A stretch of 64,000 nt of DNA from Desmodesmus armatus (lineage: Eukaryota; Chlorophyta; Chlorophyceae; Sphaeropleales; Scenedesmaceae): contig VIIQ02000189.1 of assembly GCA_007449985.2 (NCBI GenBank), forward strand, positions 62,001-126,000. The letters run 5' to 3'. Within the stretch, counting starts at the first letter, position 1. Each line of letters opens with the position of its first letter. A model generated the notes under the pieces. The model did no database searches, was not told the origin of the DNA, and saw nothing but the letters and a program-made list of their open reading frames with translations. The position numbers and the translations under genes were made by a program. Positions 1 to 10,218 of this stretch are shown here, in pieces.

Positions 1-42
1 TGGTGTTGGCGTTGGTGTTGGTGTTGGCGTTGGTGTTGGTGG
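1..42. repeat. GTTGGT/GTTGGC minisatellite, cut by window edge
   Basis: The first 42 bases are a G/T-rich tandem array built of GGTGTT and GGCGTT hexamers that alternate in an 18-bp higher-order pattern. The array runs off the left edge, so its full length is unknown. Confidence 0.7.
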
Positions 43-711
43 CTCAGCACAAAGTTGTGGTGGTGTGTCAAGACCTGCAGCAGTGCTGGTTGTGGCGTAA
101 CACCCCAAAGCGTGTCTGGACTTTGGGAGCTGGCTTTGGACTGGGGCTGGCTTTGGGGTGCCTGAAGTGAAGCTCAGCAGGAGCGGCAGTGAGCGGCAGT
201 GAGCTGAGGAAGGGGTGCCTGCAGGCCAGCCAGATAGACAACGGCCTGCTGTGACGCGCTGTGGGGTGTGGTGCACCACCCTGCACCCTGCTGGTGGTGG
301 TAGTGGTGAGCCTCGACGGTTGTTGGTTGTGAAGGTGACAGTATCCACGCCCAGATGTCCCATGCTGGTGGTGACTGCGCCGACAGCATGCCAGGGGGCG
401 GGGGGGGGGGGGGCCGAGACCCTAGGGCAAGACCCTAGGGCCTTGCATGACTTGCCACACAGCTCTTGACAAAGAGAACCTCCGTGACACAATATTTCAC
501 TCGATACCAAGATGGTGAATGGCCTTGAATGATCAAAGCAAGCCAGCTCATCAGCAGGTTACAAACTGCTGACCAGTCAAGTTTAGTCATGGAAATTTAC
601 CTTCGCACCACGTCTCTTCTTCGTGATCTTTTCAATACTACACGACGACTATACATTAGAAACATCCATCGGAATCAGCAGTCTTTTGTGCACGCCATGA
701 GCGACTGATCC
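43..711. other. Unassigned sequence upstream of the first gene
   Basis: No coding exon can be supported here. The stretch holds a G-run at about 399-413 followed by a short tandem duplication of CCCTAGGGCAAGA at 420-442. The part from about 480 to 711 is less GC-rich and lies directly before the ATG at 712, so it probably contains the promoter and 5'UTR of that gene. I saw no clear TATA box. Confidence 0.4.
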
Positions 712-1720
712 ATGGCTCCTCCATCAGACAGTGCAGCAACAAAGGTATGCAGCTGACCACCTGCAGCATGACCTCAACAAACCCGTATCGCATATATGTT
801 CGAAGTACCGGCACAGTATTCTATCAGCGGCAGCAGTGGTAACAACAACAGCAGCAGCAGCAGCAGCAGCAGTCCCAACAGCAGCCTCACTCATACTTGT
901 TTGTTGTTCCTGCAGCTTCAAGGCCTGCGTGTCGCACAAGCAGAACTCAAGAGCCTCAAACCAGACAGGGTGAGCCTTCAGGTTCTTCTGCTGATGCCGT
1001 TTGCACCCTCTACTGGAACTCTTGACGCATGCTTTCCAGAAACAGTGGCAGCAGCAGCAGCAGCAGCAGCATACACAGCCTCAGGCTCTTCTGCTGTTGC
1101 TGCGTTTGTTGCACCCCTGCTGAAAAGGTGATGCACGCCTTGCAGGGCAGAAGCAGCACCAGCAGCAAAGAGAGCTTGCAACATTTGGGATCACACAGCT
1201 TCATGAACCACGTTACGTCATTCACTTTCTGATCAGCGGTGCTGCTGCGTGTGTGTGTCCTGTTTTTGCAGGCTGTGTACGTCAAGCAGGGCTCCATACT
1301 GTTCAAGAGCAGCCAGGCAGCAGCAGCAAACCTAGTCAACGGTGAGTCATGTACACCTGCACAACACAACAACACACACATATGAGACAGCACATACAAG
1401 CATATGAGCATCCTCAACAGTGAGTGACACATGCACAACACAACACCACATGTAAGACAGCAAACAACAACACATGAGCATCCTCAATGGTGACTGACAC
1501 ATGCACAACACAACTCCACACACAAACCCGTTTGGTAGCACCCCACAGGCTGGCACACGCAACCATGTCGACACACAGAGAGTGGTAGCCATCCTGCAAC
1601 CGTACCCTGTCACCCCCCCCTCTTACTGACCCTCTCACTCAACTGCCCTCTCTGCTGCTGCTGCCGTCTCTTGCTGCAGACAAGCTGAAGACTATCCAAG
1701 AGCAGCAGCAGCAGCAGTGA
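712..1720 (+). CDS. Small prefoldin-like protein (ASDURF / PAQosome type), 4 exons
   Basis: Exons 712-744, 916-969, 1272-1341 and 1680-1720 have GT-AG borders and compatible phases and give a 65-residue protein ending in poly-Gln before TGA. The central part reads LKPDR then VYVKQGSILF, then a helical stretch to DKLKTIQEQ. This resembles the second half of beta-type prefoldins, and most closely the human ASNSD1-upstream-ORF protein (ASDURF), a prefoldin-like subunit of the PAQosome chaperone, which has KKNRKVYRQQ followed by NIFF and a second helix. At 65 residues it is shorter than ASDURF (about 96), so the first helix is reduced or an exon is missed; intron 1 contains a (CAG)n tract and intron 2 another. 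A TGTAA motif lies at 1824-1828, and the next gene's ATG is only 183 bp after this stop. The splice pattern is read directly; family assignment is inference from the motif. Confidence 0.55.
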
Positions 1721-1903
1721 CTGCAAACAGCAGCAGCATTGATAGCACTGGCATCTGCTATTGAACACGAACAGGCAGACAGCCGGACCAGCAGACCATC
1801 AGACAGGCAGCTGGCCAGTCAGGTGTAAGGCAGACCTGCTGCAAGGCCATCAGTCAGTGTGTACAAGCAGCAAAAGTCAGTGTGTAACAGCAGCAGGAGC
1901 AGA

Positions 1904-2080
1904 ATGCCCAGCAAGAAGCATCACGCACCCCGCCCTGTGGTGCCGGTGCACAAACAGCTGGGGCCAAACAATGCTGCGGCTAAGACGCAGCAGCAGCAGC
2001 AGCAGCAACCCGGCAAGCAGCAGCAAGCTGGCAAGCAGCAGCAACCTGGCAAGCAGCAGCAAGCCGGCAAGCAGCAGAAC

Positions 2081-2118
<38 letters not shown>

Positions 2119-2235
2119 GCACGGCAAACGTCACAGCAATGGTCAGCATGGCAAACAGCAGCAGCACAACTACCACCAGCAGCAGGAGCAGCAAGCTGGC
2201 AAGCAGCAGTACAAACAGGGCAAGAATGGTCACGT

Positions 2236-2266
<31 letters not shown>

Positions 2267-5200
2267 ACAGCAGCAGGTGTTGAGCCTGCTGCGCGGAAGC
2301 GGCAGAAGTTCACCCACAACAGCAGTCAGCAGCAGGTGGACCAGCAGCAGCAGCAGCAGAAGCAGCAGCCGGCCCAGCAGCAGCTGCAGCAAAAAGACAA
2401 CAAGCAGCAGCACCACACACAAAAGCAGCAGCAGCAGCAGCAAACTGTCAACAAGCAGCAGCACAAGCAGCATAAGGTTGACAAGCAGCAGCAGCCGCAG
2501 CAGCCGCAGCAGCAGCAGCAGCGGGAGGTCCCCGCTCAGCGCAGTGCTGGCAGCAAGAAGCGAAAGAGGAGCAACCAGCCAGCAGCAGCAGCAGCAGCTC
2601 CTGCAGCCGCCACTGCACCTGCTGCTGCTGCTGGTGGTGACGAGGGTCCCCACCCCCCAGGCCCTAAGAGGCCCTGGCAAATCAGCTCAGCAGCAGCAGT
2701 GGGCAGCAACTGGCAAGCACTGCAGCAGCAGCTGCAGGCAGCAAAGGCAGCAGCAGCAGCAGATGGCACACGCAAGCCGCCGTACAAGCGCAGGCGCAAC
2801 GGCGACACTGCTGCTGCTGATGGTGTCGAGCAGGGCAGTGGGGGGCAGCAGTCGAAGGCGGCTTTGCGGAAACAGATCAGCAGCCTTGGGCGCAACACTG
2901 CGCTGACGCATGTGGTGGCCATTGATTGTGAGATGGTGGGGGTGGGGCCCAACGGAGACAGGGACTCTCTGGCGCGAGTGTCCATCGTAAGTGTTCAGTG
3001 TGGGGGCAGGAGGGGGGCGTGTTAGTGTGTGTTGGGGGGGGGTGGGGCGGGGGAGACACGGCACTGCCAGTATGGTGGGGGGGGGGGACTCAATGGAGAC
3101 CGGGAGTCACTGGCACGCGATCAAAGTGTCGATGGGTGGCGGGAATGCCCGGGGGGGAGGGGTGAACAGGATGGGACATCATCTTGAGAGGGTGGTGAAA
3201 ACATGGTGTCCTTTTGGCAAACTCGGGGAGAGGGGGGGGGGGGGCTTGTTGTTTGTTTGTGCAGGGAGTGGGATACCCTGGCAGGTGTGTTGATTTTGAA
3301 GGGGGCCTTGATGTACAGTGATTGGTCAAGGTACGAGAACAACAGTGATGCTGACGGCCCTCCAGGTGGTCCACAAGCTTCAAGGCAAGGGCACTGGGTT
3401 CGTTCTGCTTGTAAGGGAACTGCTTCCATTGTGAGTGCGAACCTCAAAAGCCATGTCACACTGCGATTGCCAAAAAAGCTGCTGTTGCCGTTTCTGTGTC
3501 CCTGATGTGACCCCCCCCCCACCACAACTACCACTGCCGGGCCCTGCATGCAAGTGAATGCGTCAGGCAGCACGCGCCCCTCCACCCCCACCACTTTGAC
3601 TGTCAGCTTTGACGTCCGATTATTGTCTGCCTCCCCCCCCCCCCTTACCCACGCCGTCCCCCCCCCCCCCCCCCCGCAGGTGAATGCGTCTGGCAATGTG
3701 TTGCTGGACTCGTTTGTGTCCCAGAAGGAGTCGGTGTCTGACTACAGGACGTGGGTCAGTGGAGTGACACCGCAGCACCTGGTGGGGGCACCCAGCCTGG
3801 AGGAGGTGCAGAAACAGGTGGGTGGGGGGGCTCAAGATGTGTTGTGGTGGTGGTGGTGTGTGTGGGGGGGGGGGGGGATGCTGAACTACTTTGGGGTGTT
3901 GTTCCAGCTCTGAATGGTGTTGTATGAGAGTATGTCACAGATGACGATGCCTCTTATGTCATGGTGTGAGAGGGGCATTGTCACCTCTGCCTGGGTGCAC
4001 TGACACAGCAAGGGTGTTGAAGGATCAGAGGGGTGAGAGGGGGGGGGCACCCAGCCTGGAGGAGGTGCAGAAACATGTGCATGAATGGTTTTGTTTGAGG
4101 GGGGGGGGTGGGTGGGATGGAGGCGGGGGGGGGGGGGGGGGGGTAGGGGGCAGGTATTCAACATGTTGTCACTGTGCAGTATGAGCCGCCCTCGATTGGA
4201 AATGCAGACGTGAGCATTGCTCGTATCATGCCCATGCTGTTGCTGCCGCTGTTGTTGCTCTCATCCCCCCCCTCCTAGGTTCACAAGCTGCTGTCTATTT
4301 TTGTTGGTTAGAAAAAGTGCGTCACCTTCCTTCAAACATGCTGTCGAACATGCTTTGACAAATGTTGATGTTGTTGCCCCCCCCCCCTTCCGCATCCCCC
4401 CCCCCCCCCCATGTCCCCCAGGTTCACGAGCTGCTGTCGGGTCGTGTTGTTGTTGGCCACAGCATCAACAAGGACTTCACACAGTTGAACTCGTCAGTTG
4501 GTCTCAGCATGCATCTGATGTTGTTGCTTCCACCCCCCCCCCCCCGGGCATCTCCCCTAGGTTCATGAGCTGCTCTCAGGTCGTGTTGTTTGTCACAACA
4601 GGTGACTCACCGTTCTTCAGACATGCTCCCAAACATAATGCCAAACATGCTGTTAAAGATGCTGCTGCTGCCCCCCCCCCCTGTCTTTCCCCCTCTCAGG
4701 TTCATGAGCTGCTGTCGGGTCGTGTTGTTGTTGGCCACAGCATCAACAAGGACTTCAAGGTGTTGCTGCTCAGCCACCCACACAAGGACATACGCGACAC
4801 AGCTAAGTGAGTGGCACCACACAACAGCAGCATGCTTGCTTTGATAAGTGATACCTACCTCTTACTGCCATTGCCACAAACATGCATCACCACCACCAGC
4901 AGCAGCCTTCAGTGTTCATTCAGCAGGAGTTTACAGGAGCCCAACGAAAGGCCCTCAGCTCAACTCACAAAGTCACTCTGCCACTGCTGCTCCCCCTCCC
5001 CGGCCACCACTGCTGCACCCCCCCCCCCCCAGGTACCCCCCCTTCATGTTCAGCAAGGGTGGCAAGCGTCGCCCCAAGGCTCTGAAGCAGCTGGCACTGC
5101 AGGAGCTGGGCCTGGCCATACAGGAGGGACAGCACAGCAGTGTGGACGACGCACGCGCAGCACTGTACTTGTACCTCAAACATGCAGGTGGGTAGGGAGG

Positions 5201-6338
5201 GTGTTTGAGGGGTTTGGAGGGGGCGGGTGTAATTTGGGGCGGGGGAGACCAGGGGGCAGCAGTGTGGACGATGCACGTGCAGCACTGTACTTGTACCTCA
5301 AACACGCAGGTGGGTGTGGTGTCGGGTTTGGTGTTTTTTTGGGGGGGGGGGGGGGCTTTTCGGGGGGGGGGGGAGATGATGCACGCGCAGCACTCTACCT
5401 CTACCTCACCACGCAGGTGGATAGAGATGGGGGGGGGGGGGGACTGCGGCAGTGTGGGCAATGCACATGCAGTGCTTTTCACCTTTGCCTTGACATTGCT
5501 TGTGGGTGGGATGCTTTTGTGCGGCAGGGGGTGTGTGCTGTCTTGTCTGTCTTTGGGGGGGGGGGGGGAGCAGTGTGGATGATGCGCCACGGTACCAACC
5601 GTGGCGCATCATCCACACTGCTCCCCGCGCCGCCAGAAGGACAGACAAGAAAGGCACACGCCCCATGCCGCACAAATGGTTGAGTGGTGTCTGGGGCCAC
5701 ACTCACTCCCGCTGACCCTAGCCGCTCTCACACTCCCCAACGTCACTCGTCTGTCGTGGGTGTGCCCCTGCTGCTGTTGTTGTTGTGTTGTACAGCTGCC
5801 TGGGAGGAAGCCCTGCGCACGCCTGGTGGCATCCAGGCTCTGCACACTCCCTCACTACTGACTCCACCAGCCATTGCACACTCTTTCACGTCACTCATGT
5901 TTGTGTTGGTGTTTGTCGTTCTTTGCCACAGCTGACTGGGAGAAGGCCCTGCGTACGCCAGGTGGCATCAAGGCGCTGCACACTCCCTCACTCACTGACT
6001 CGGCTAGCCAGTCACACACTCCCTCTCACGTCACGCATATTTCTGCTGCTGCCTGTTGTCTTTCTGCCACAGCTACTCTGGGAGAAGGCCCTGCGACCGC
6101 CAGGGGGCATCAAGGCTCTTCCCATCCTCTTACTGACTAAAATTGCCTCACACACTCTCACGTTACTCATGTCTGTGTTGTTGTATGTTGTCTTGATGTC
6201 ACAGCTGATTGGGAGAAGGCCCTCAAGACACCGGGCGGCATAAAAAAACTGCCCACATCCAACCAGGCGGCGCGCAAGAAGCGGGTGGAGAGCTACGGGG
6301 CCAAGGCCATCACTGACGACCCCATGGCGGACCTGTAG
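1904..6338 (+). CDS. REXO4: RNA exonuclease 4-like DEDDh 3'-5' exonuclease with poly-Gln N-terminus
   Basis: Five exons, 1904-2986, 3680-3817, 4700-4806, 5033-5187 and 6205-6338, join in phase to about 538 residues. The C-terminal 200 residues are a REXO4/Rex4p exonuclease domain: AIDCEMVGVG (catalytic D and E), DYRTWVSGV, GRVVVGHSINKDF (third acidic residue), IRDTAKY, then HSSVDDARAALYLY (His and last Asp). Family members act in the nucleus/nucleolus in rRNA processing. The first exon (361 residues) is mostly Gln, Lys and Ala encoded by CAG/AAG/GCA runs and contains KKRKR-like basic patches suitable for nuclear import. I start at 1904 (MPSKKHH); an in-frame upstream ATG at 1859 would add 15 residues. 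Every exon has degraded copies in adjacent introns (see repeat entries), and introns carry long poly-G after donors and poly-C before acceptors. Alternative splicing into the copies is possible. Domain identity is firm. Confidence 0.9.
1988..2525 (+). repeat. Interrupted CAG trinucleotide repeat in REXO4 exon 1
   Basis: Blocks of CAG alternate with short units such as AAGCAGCAGCAACCTGGC near 2000-2075. The longest pure-looking run is at about 2085-2117. The frame codes for Gln, so the tract is translated as poly-Gln with Lys and His interruptions. The opposite strand shows a long Leu/Cys-rich open frame that is only a by-product of the repeat. Confidence 0.85.
3081..3135 (+). repeat. Intronic echo of the 3' end of REXO4 exon 1
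   Basis: The segment around 3091-3130 (AATGGAGACCGGGAGTCACT, then GGCACGCGATCAAAGTGTCGA) is a diverged copy of exon 1 at 2950-2985 (AACGGAGACAGGGACTCTCT, then GGCGCGAGTGTCCATC). It lies about 141 bp downstream, just after a G-run, in intron 1. Confidence 0.65.
3553..3570 (+). repeat. Intronic echo of the 5' start of REXO4 exon 2
   Basis: GTGAATGCGTCAGGCA at 3553 copies the start of exon 2 at 3680 (GTGAATGCGTCTGGCA). It sits 127 bp upstream of the true exon. The preceding acceptor AG is degraded (GCATGCAA), so this copy is probably not spliced. Confidence 0.6.
4040..4084 (+). repeat. Intronic echo of the 3' end of REXO4 exon 2
   Basis: GGCACCCAGCCTGGAGGAGG then TGCAGAAACATGTG repeats the last 30 bases of exon 2 (3788-3817) about 260 bp downstream in intron 2. 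It is preceded by a short G-run and followed by long G-runs, as the true donor is. Confidence 0.75.
4279..4640 (+). repeat. Three intronic echoes of the start of REXO4 exon 3
   Basis: Copies begin at 4279, 4422 and 4561, each straight after a C/T-rich tract and an AG, and precede the true exon at 4700; spacings are 143, 139 and 139 bp. The 4422 copy keeps about 55 bases nearly unchanged (GTTCACGAGCTGCTGTCGGG onward, through the GHSINKDF codons) before diverging. The 4279 and 4561 copies are shorter and decayed. All retain acceptor-like AGs and could act as decoy acceptors. Confidence 0.85.
5226..5480 (+). repeat. Intronic echoes of the 3' end of REXO4 exon 4
   Basis: The exon 4 end (5139-5187, VDDARAALYLYLKHA) recurs at about 5261-5309 nearly intact with its GTGGGT donor, at about 5376-5418 with changes (YLYLTTQ), and as a short remnant near 5448-5475. 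Each copy is separated by long poly-G. A further fragment at 5571-5588 has become part of the palindrome described separately. Confidence 0.85.
5531..5667. repeat. Large foldback (inverted repeat) in REXO4 intron 4
   Basis: Arms 5565-5593 and 5598-5626 are perfectly complementary over 29 nt around a 4-nt centre. Imperfect pairing continues outward (GTCTTGTCTGTC against GACAGACAAGA) to about 5531 and 5667. The inner arm contains AGTGTGGATGATGCGC, a variant of the exon 4 sequence, so the palindrome was built from an exon echo and its inverted copy. Confidence 0.85.
5796..6127 (+). repeat. Three intronic echoes of the start of REXO4 exon 5
   Basis: Copies start at 5796, 5932 and 6073, each after a (C/T)ACAG-type acceptor; the true exon is at 6205 (spacings 136, 141 and 132 bp). 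The first two keep frame and read AAWEEALRTPGG and ADWEKALRTPGG; the third has a 1-base shift. After about 55 bases each copy runs into shared intron sequence containing CACACTCCCTCAC. Confidence 0.85.
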
Positions 6339-7200
6339 CCGGGCTGTCACAGCTGTAGTACGGTACTTCAGCAGTACTGAGGGGCAAGCCCAGGTTGTCA
6401 ACTGGCGTTGTAGTTTTCTGAGGCTGACTTGCTCTGCAGCCAGGGGCAGTTGCAACTGCTGACGACCCCATGGCGGACCGGTAGCCATGCTGTTCTAGCA
6501 GTGATTTTCCCTTTAGCTTTGCTGAGTTGGTTACTAAGAGAGCGCTGCACCCTGCACACTGTGTGACAAGTGATGAGCCAATGTTGTCGCCTGGGATTGC
6601 GGTTTCTGAGGTCGAGCGTTGGACTGGCCCTGTAGCCAGTGGCGACGGCCAGCACTGGCGACTCCATAACTGCCAGTGATCTATTGCCATGCTGTGCCAG
6701 GGGTTGAGCTGTGTGACACAGCAGTGTTGTAAAAAGGAAGGGAGATGGTTACTGAGGCTCTGTGACAGAGCTGCACCGTGTGCCAGACACAGTGGTGCAA
6801 GCTGACAGCCATGATCGTCACTCGGGGATGCGGTTTTTGAGGTTGATTGGCTTGTGTACTTGGGGATGCAGGCTGTCGCTGACCACACCACACCTGTAGC
6901 CATGCTGTGTTGGAAGTCGAGGAGTGAAACGCAGTGGTGCTGAATGGGGAGACGGCTGAATGAACACGGCCGCTTCAGACTCTGCGATCTTACTACAACA
7001 GCGGTGCTGAATGGGGAGACGGCTGTGTTGAGGCGGTGCTGCATTATGTGAGCGATGGTTGTCACTCAGGCATGCGGTCTGAGGTTGACTTTCGCTGCAG
7101 CTTGGGACACAGACCATCGCAGGCGATCTTGTGGCTGACCTATAGTCATGCTGTGTTACGAAGGGTTGCAAACAGGGTTGGCTCGGAGTGAGGAGTGAGG
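6339..7200 (+). repeat. Divergent tandem repeats downstream of REXO4
   Basis: Units of very roughly 140-250 bp begin near 6320, 6463, 6667, 6886 and 7136, recognised by a shared start (about GGCGGACCTGTAGCCATGCTGT) and inner motifs such as GATGCGGTTTTTGAGGTTGA and GGTGCTGAATGGGGAGACGG (present at about 6942 and 7002). The first unit overlaps the REXO4 stop codon, so the array appears to derive from the gene's 3' end. TGTAA at 6728-6732 may be a polyadenylation signal. I see no coding exon here. Confidence 0.65.
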
Positions 7201-7540
7201 ACGTGACGGTCACTCAGTGACTGAGAGGGCGGGTGGTGTGTGGGGCAGTGCACTGTCGCTGGATAGCACGAGGACGGATTGCCCTGTCGCTGGACAGCAC
7301 AAGGCACTTGCAGATACTCATGCGTTTTGCTGATCGAGAGTAAAATGAGCGTTACTTATCCACCCGCCGCTTGACCCGCCGTCGGAGTGCGGGGTTAAAG
7401 TTGCTGGTTCGGCACCATCTTCACTGCACCACAGCTCGCAAAATACATCTTTTCGTAATCTACGCGTGCAGTGTGCTGTATCACACTTTTGTGAAAGCGA
7501 TCAGGCTTGAAGTGAACTGCGTTCACCTCCACTCAACAAG
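7200..7540 (+). other. Promoter-side region of the secreted-protein gene
   Basis: No exon is seen. A short duplication (GCACTGTCGCTGGATAGCACGAGGACG and its variant) lies at 7250-7303. The last part reads into the ATG at 7541, preceded by CTCAACAAG, a reasonable start context. Confidence 0.35.
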
Positions 7541-8457
7541 ATGGCGCACTCCAGCTTGTTCGCTGCAGCGCTTGTTCTGCTTTGCGCAAGTGCCGTCCTG
7601 GGTGAGTTTCCTTCTAGCCGTGTGGGTAGCCTGACTGCTTCTGCCTGCCGATCGATCGACAGTGGCGTTGCCGAGCCCAAAATCCAGCAACCCCTGCGGT
7701 GATTCACAGATGCCTCCATGTTCCTTGGATCCTGACCTTTTTTTCAATAAACTTATTTCGGTGTGATTGGACTGCTGCAGCCCAAGACCTTGGCAGCGAG
7801 GATGGCATCTCTACACCCTTCCTTGACCAGGCTGGCCAGAGCTTTGCCGCTTTGCTGGGTGTACATGGCGGTGGCAGTAGCTCTGCTGAGTCTTCTTCAC
7901 GCAAGCTGCTGGACGCCCAAGGCAGCGATGCAACCTGCACATGTGGAGGTGCGATGCTGTCAAATGGTGATTGCGACTCTCATGATGCGATTGTGACTGT
8001 CACAACCCTTTCCGATCAGTGATCTACACAGTTCATCCAGTGTGGTGATCACCGCCCAGCAGTGACAGTATCCACCTGTAGCTTACAGGGACCAACCCAC
8101 ATACTGCTGCCGACATGCTTACCAGCTGACCTGGCCCATGTCCCTGCAGGCCGGACCTATCGACGCTCTGGCTACTGCTGGTGCACCTGTGGGCGCAAAC
8201 TGACATCCCTGGGGCAATCTGATGATTCCCACCCCACCAACCCCATTGGTGCCACCAATGGCAACGCCGCCCTCATGGACACAGTCGCTGTGACAGTAGG
8301 AGCCAGTGCTGGCCCTGCACGCATGCTGTCTGCAGCCACAGCTGCTGATGCCAGCACTGCAGCTACAGGCACGCAGAACTGCGAGTGCGTAGGCAACTAC
8401 AGAACCTACCGTTCCTCAGGCAGCGGTTGCAACTGCTGGGTCGACTGCAGCGGATGA
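7541..8457 (+). CDS. Secreted small Cys-rich protein with two repeated modules
   Basis: Exons 7541-7601, 7781-7966 and 8150-8457 join in phase to a 184-residue protein. Residues 1-21 (MAHSSLFAAALVLLCASAVLG) are a classic signal peptide with an A/G cleavage region, so the product should enter the secretory pathway. The rest holds two related Cys modules: one around CTCGG..LSNGRTYRRSGYCWCTCG, spanning the second intron, and one at the C-terminus, CECVGNYRTYRSSGSGCNCW. They share C-x-C, (R/N)xYRxxG and CxCW features, which suggests internal duplication. I do not recognise the family; a cell-wall, extracellular-matrix or antimicrobial-like role is possible but not shown. The stop is TGA at 8455-8457. 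If the last intron were retained, translation would end at 8022. Gene structure is well supported; function is unknown. Confidence 0.65.
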
Positions 8458-8951
8458 CTGAGAAGGAAGCTATCTCGGCCAGTTCATGGGCCATGGCTGG
8501 GACCCCTTTGATTGGAGCACTGCTGATGGGCCGACATGGCATGGCATTGCCGTGCATGAATATAAAGTTGCCGCATGTGTTGAGCGCTAGCAGCAGGCGA
8601 CGCCGTGAATGCGGACAGTTGACAGATACCGCAAAGCCCTGCTAATCCCTTGTGGCAGTGCGTACTATGATTGTGGCCCACTGGCAGTATACTATGCTTG
8701 TGGAGTGAGTGTAGCCTGTCACGCGACTAGTAGGACCGTCCTGAGTGGCACTCAGATTTGTATTGGTGGGTCAGGCTGCCACTGAGGAGATTGGTGCTCT
8801 GGCAGGGTGTTTTCCTGGGTGTTTTGGTTGAAGGTTGCGCAGGCTGCAGGTCGATTGCTCTATATCAGACCGTCTGCTTTAGACATGGTCGCACCGCAGG
8901 ATTTATGCCCCTGTCTGTGTTGATGTTCTTTTATTGCTGACAGGCGCTGGT

Positions 8952-8990
8952 CCTGTGAATACTATTCACAGGCCTCAGGCCTGTGAATAA
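8952..8990. repeat. Short palindrome cluster CCTGTGAATA
   Basis: CCTGTGAATA, its inverted copy TATTCACAGG, and then a second direct copy follow one another; the first two form a 10-bp perfect hairpin with a 1-base centre (8952-8972). The last copy runs into AATAAAG. Confidence 0.7.
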
Positions 8991-9886
8991 AGACAGATTT
9001 CATCATGGTCCAACACACTAGGGCACTCAGTCTGCAGGCTGCTGGGGGCACCAGCAGTCTTCCGGGTCTGAGTTGATGTTTGGCAGGAGGGGCAACTGAT
9101 CAGTGTCAACGAGTCCGGCATCCTTGTGTGACGCAGACCATTGGACAGGTGCATGCAAGTTGCAAGGAGATTGAGTGTGAACAGATGTCCCTATCATACC
9201 TGCACATCATGCAGCAGCTGCATGTGACGGCGTTGTTTGCTTTGATGAAGATAACCGCGCTCATGCCAATGGCTCAACTGGCCTGCTGTACATTGCCAAC
9301 CACGGTGGTTGGGTTCAGGTTCCCATCATTCAGCCTCAGCATCGACCTGTGCTGTTATTCATCAAGGCATGCTAAAGCATTTTCCACATTCACATGTCGT
9401 ACAACTGTATCCAAAATGGTGACAGTGTCACACGCTTGGGAAGATTTCAGCTTCAAACTGCGCTGCCTGCCATCGGCGGCAAGTGCTCACACTGAAACAA
9501 ACACCCGAAAGCAAAGTTGACATCAGGCGTGTGTCCGACATACAATCGGCAATTGTAGGGCCATTGCATAACATAGTGAGCTCACAATCACCACCCCGGG
9601 CTGTTGTGACAGCAGCCACCGGATGTAACCCTATTGTGTGCACTGCATTCGAATCTTCCTCACAGTAAGGCCGGTACAACCTGGCAAAACCTCAAGTTTA
9701 GGCCGTCCTACCCATTGCGGTACCACTGTTGACCACTATTGCACCCCTAGAAGCACAGGTGGGGGGTTGGCAGCATCCAGCATCCAAGGTGAAGAAACCA
9801 AGGTACAAAGTGCATGACCTCATGTCTCACTCCCACAACACTGCCATTGGCAGCTCAGTGCTGCTCCACCGCAGCGCCGCAGCAAG

Positions 9887-10218
9887 CAATGCTGCGACTC
9901 AGTATATCGCTGCAGGAAATGGTGCCAAGATCATGCATAGCCACCATTTCACAACGGAAGGGCCAAGCAATGCCCACTGCGGCCCAGCACCCTACCAATG
10001 CAACTGCATGGAAGCCCTCAGGGCACGTCTGGTAGGGGAAATGTCAACGCAGCCAATGCTGCGACTGATATATTGGTGCAGGAAAGGTCGCCATGATCAT
10101 GCATAGCCACCATGTCACAACGGAAGGGCCATACCATTCCCGCATTGCCCACTATGGCCCATGGGCCAGTGCCTAGCCAGCACCCTACCACTGCAACTGC
10201 ATGGAAGCCCTCAGGGCG
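9887..10218 (+). repeat. Diverged tandem duplication, about 167 bp period
   Basis: The unit starting CAATGCTGCGACT at 9887 recurs at 10054. Both contain GATCATGCATAGCCACCAT, CACAACGGAAGGGCCA and GCATGGAAGCCCTCAGGGC in the same order; the second has an extra insert around 10140-10170. Confidence 0.8.

Noticed and set aside
1877..2680. 267-residue minus-strand open frame, Leu-rich
   Set aside because: It is the antisense reading of the REXO4 CAG tract (CTG = Leu); low complexity and no domain.
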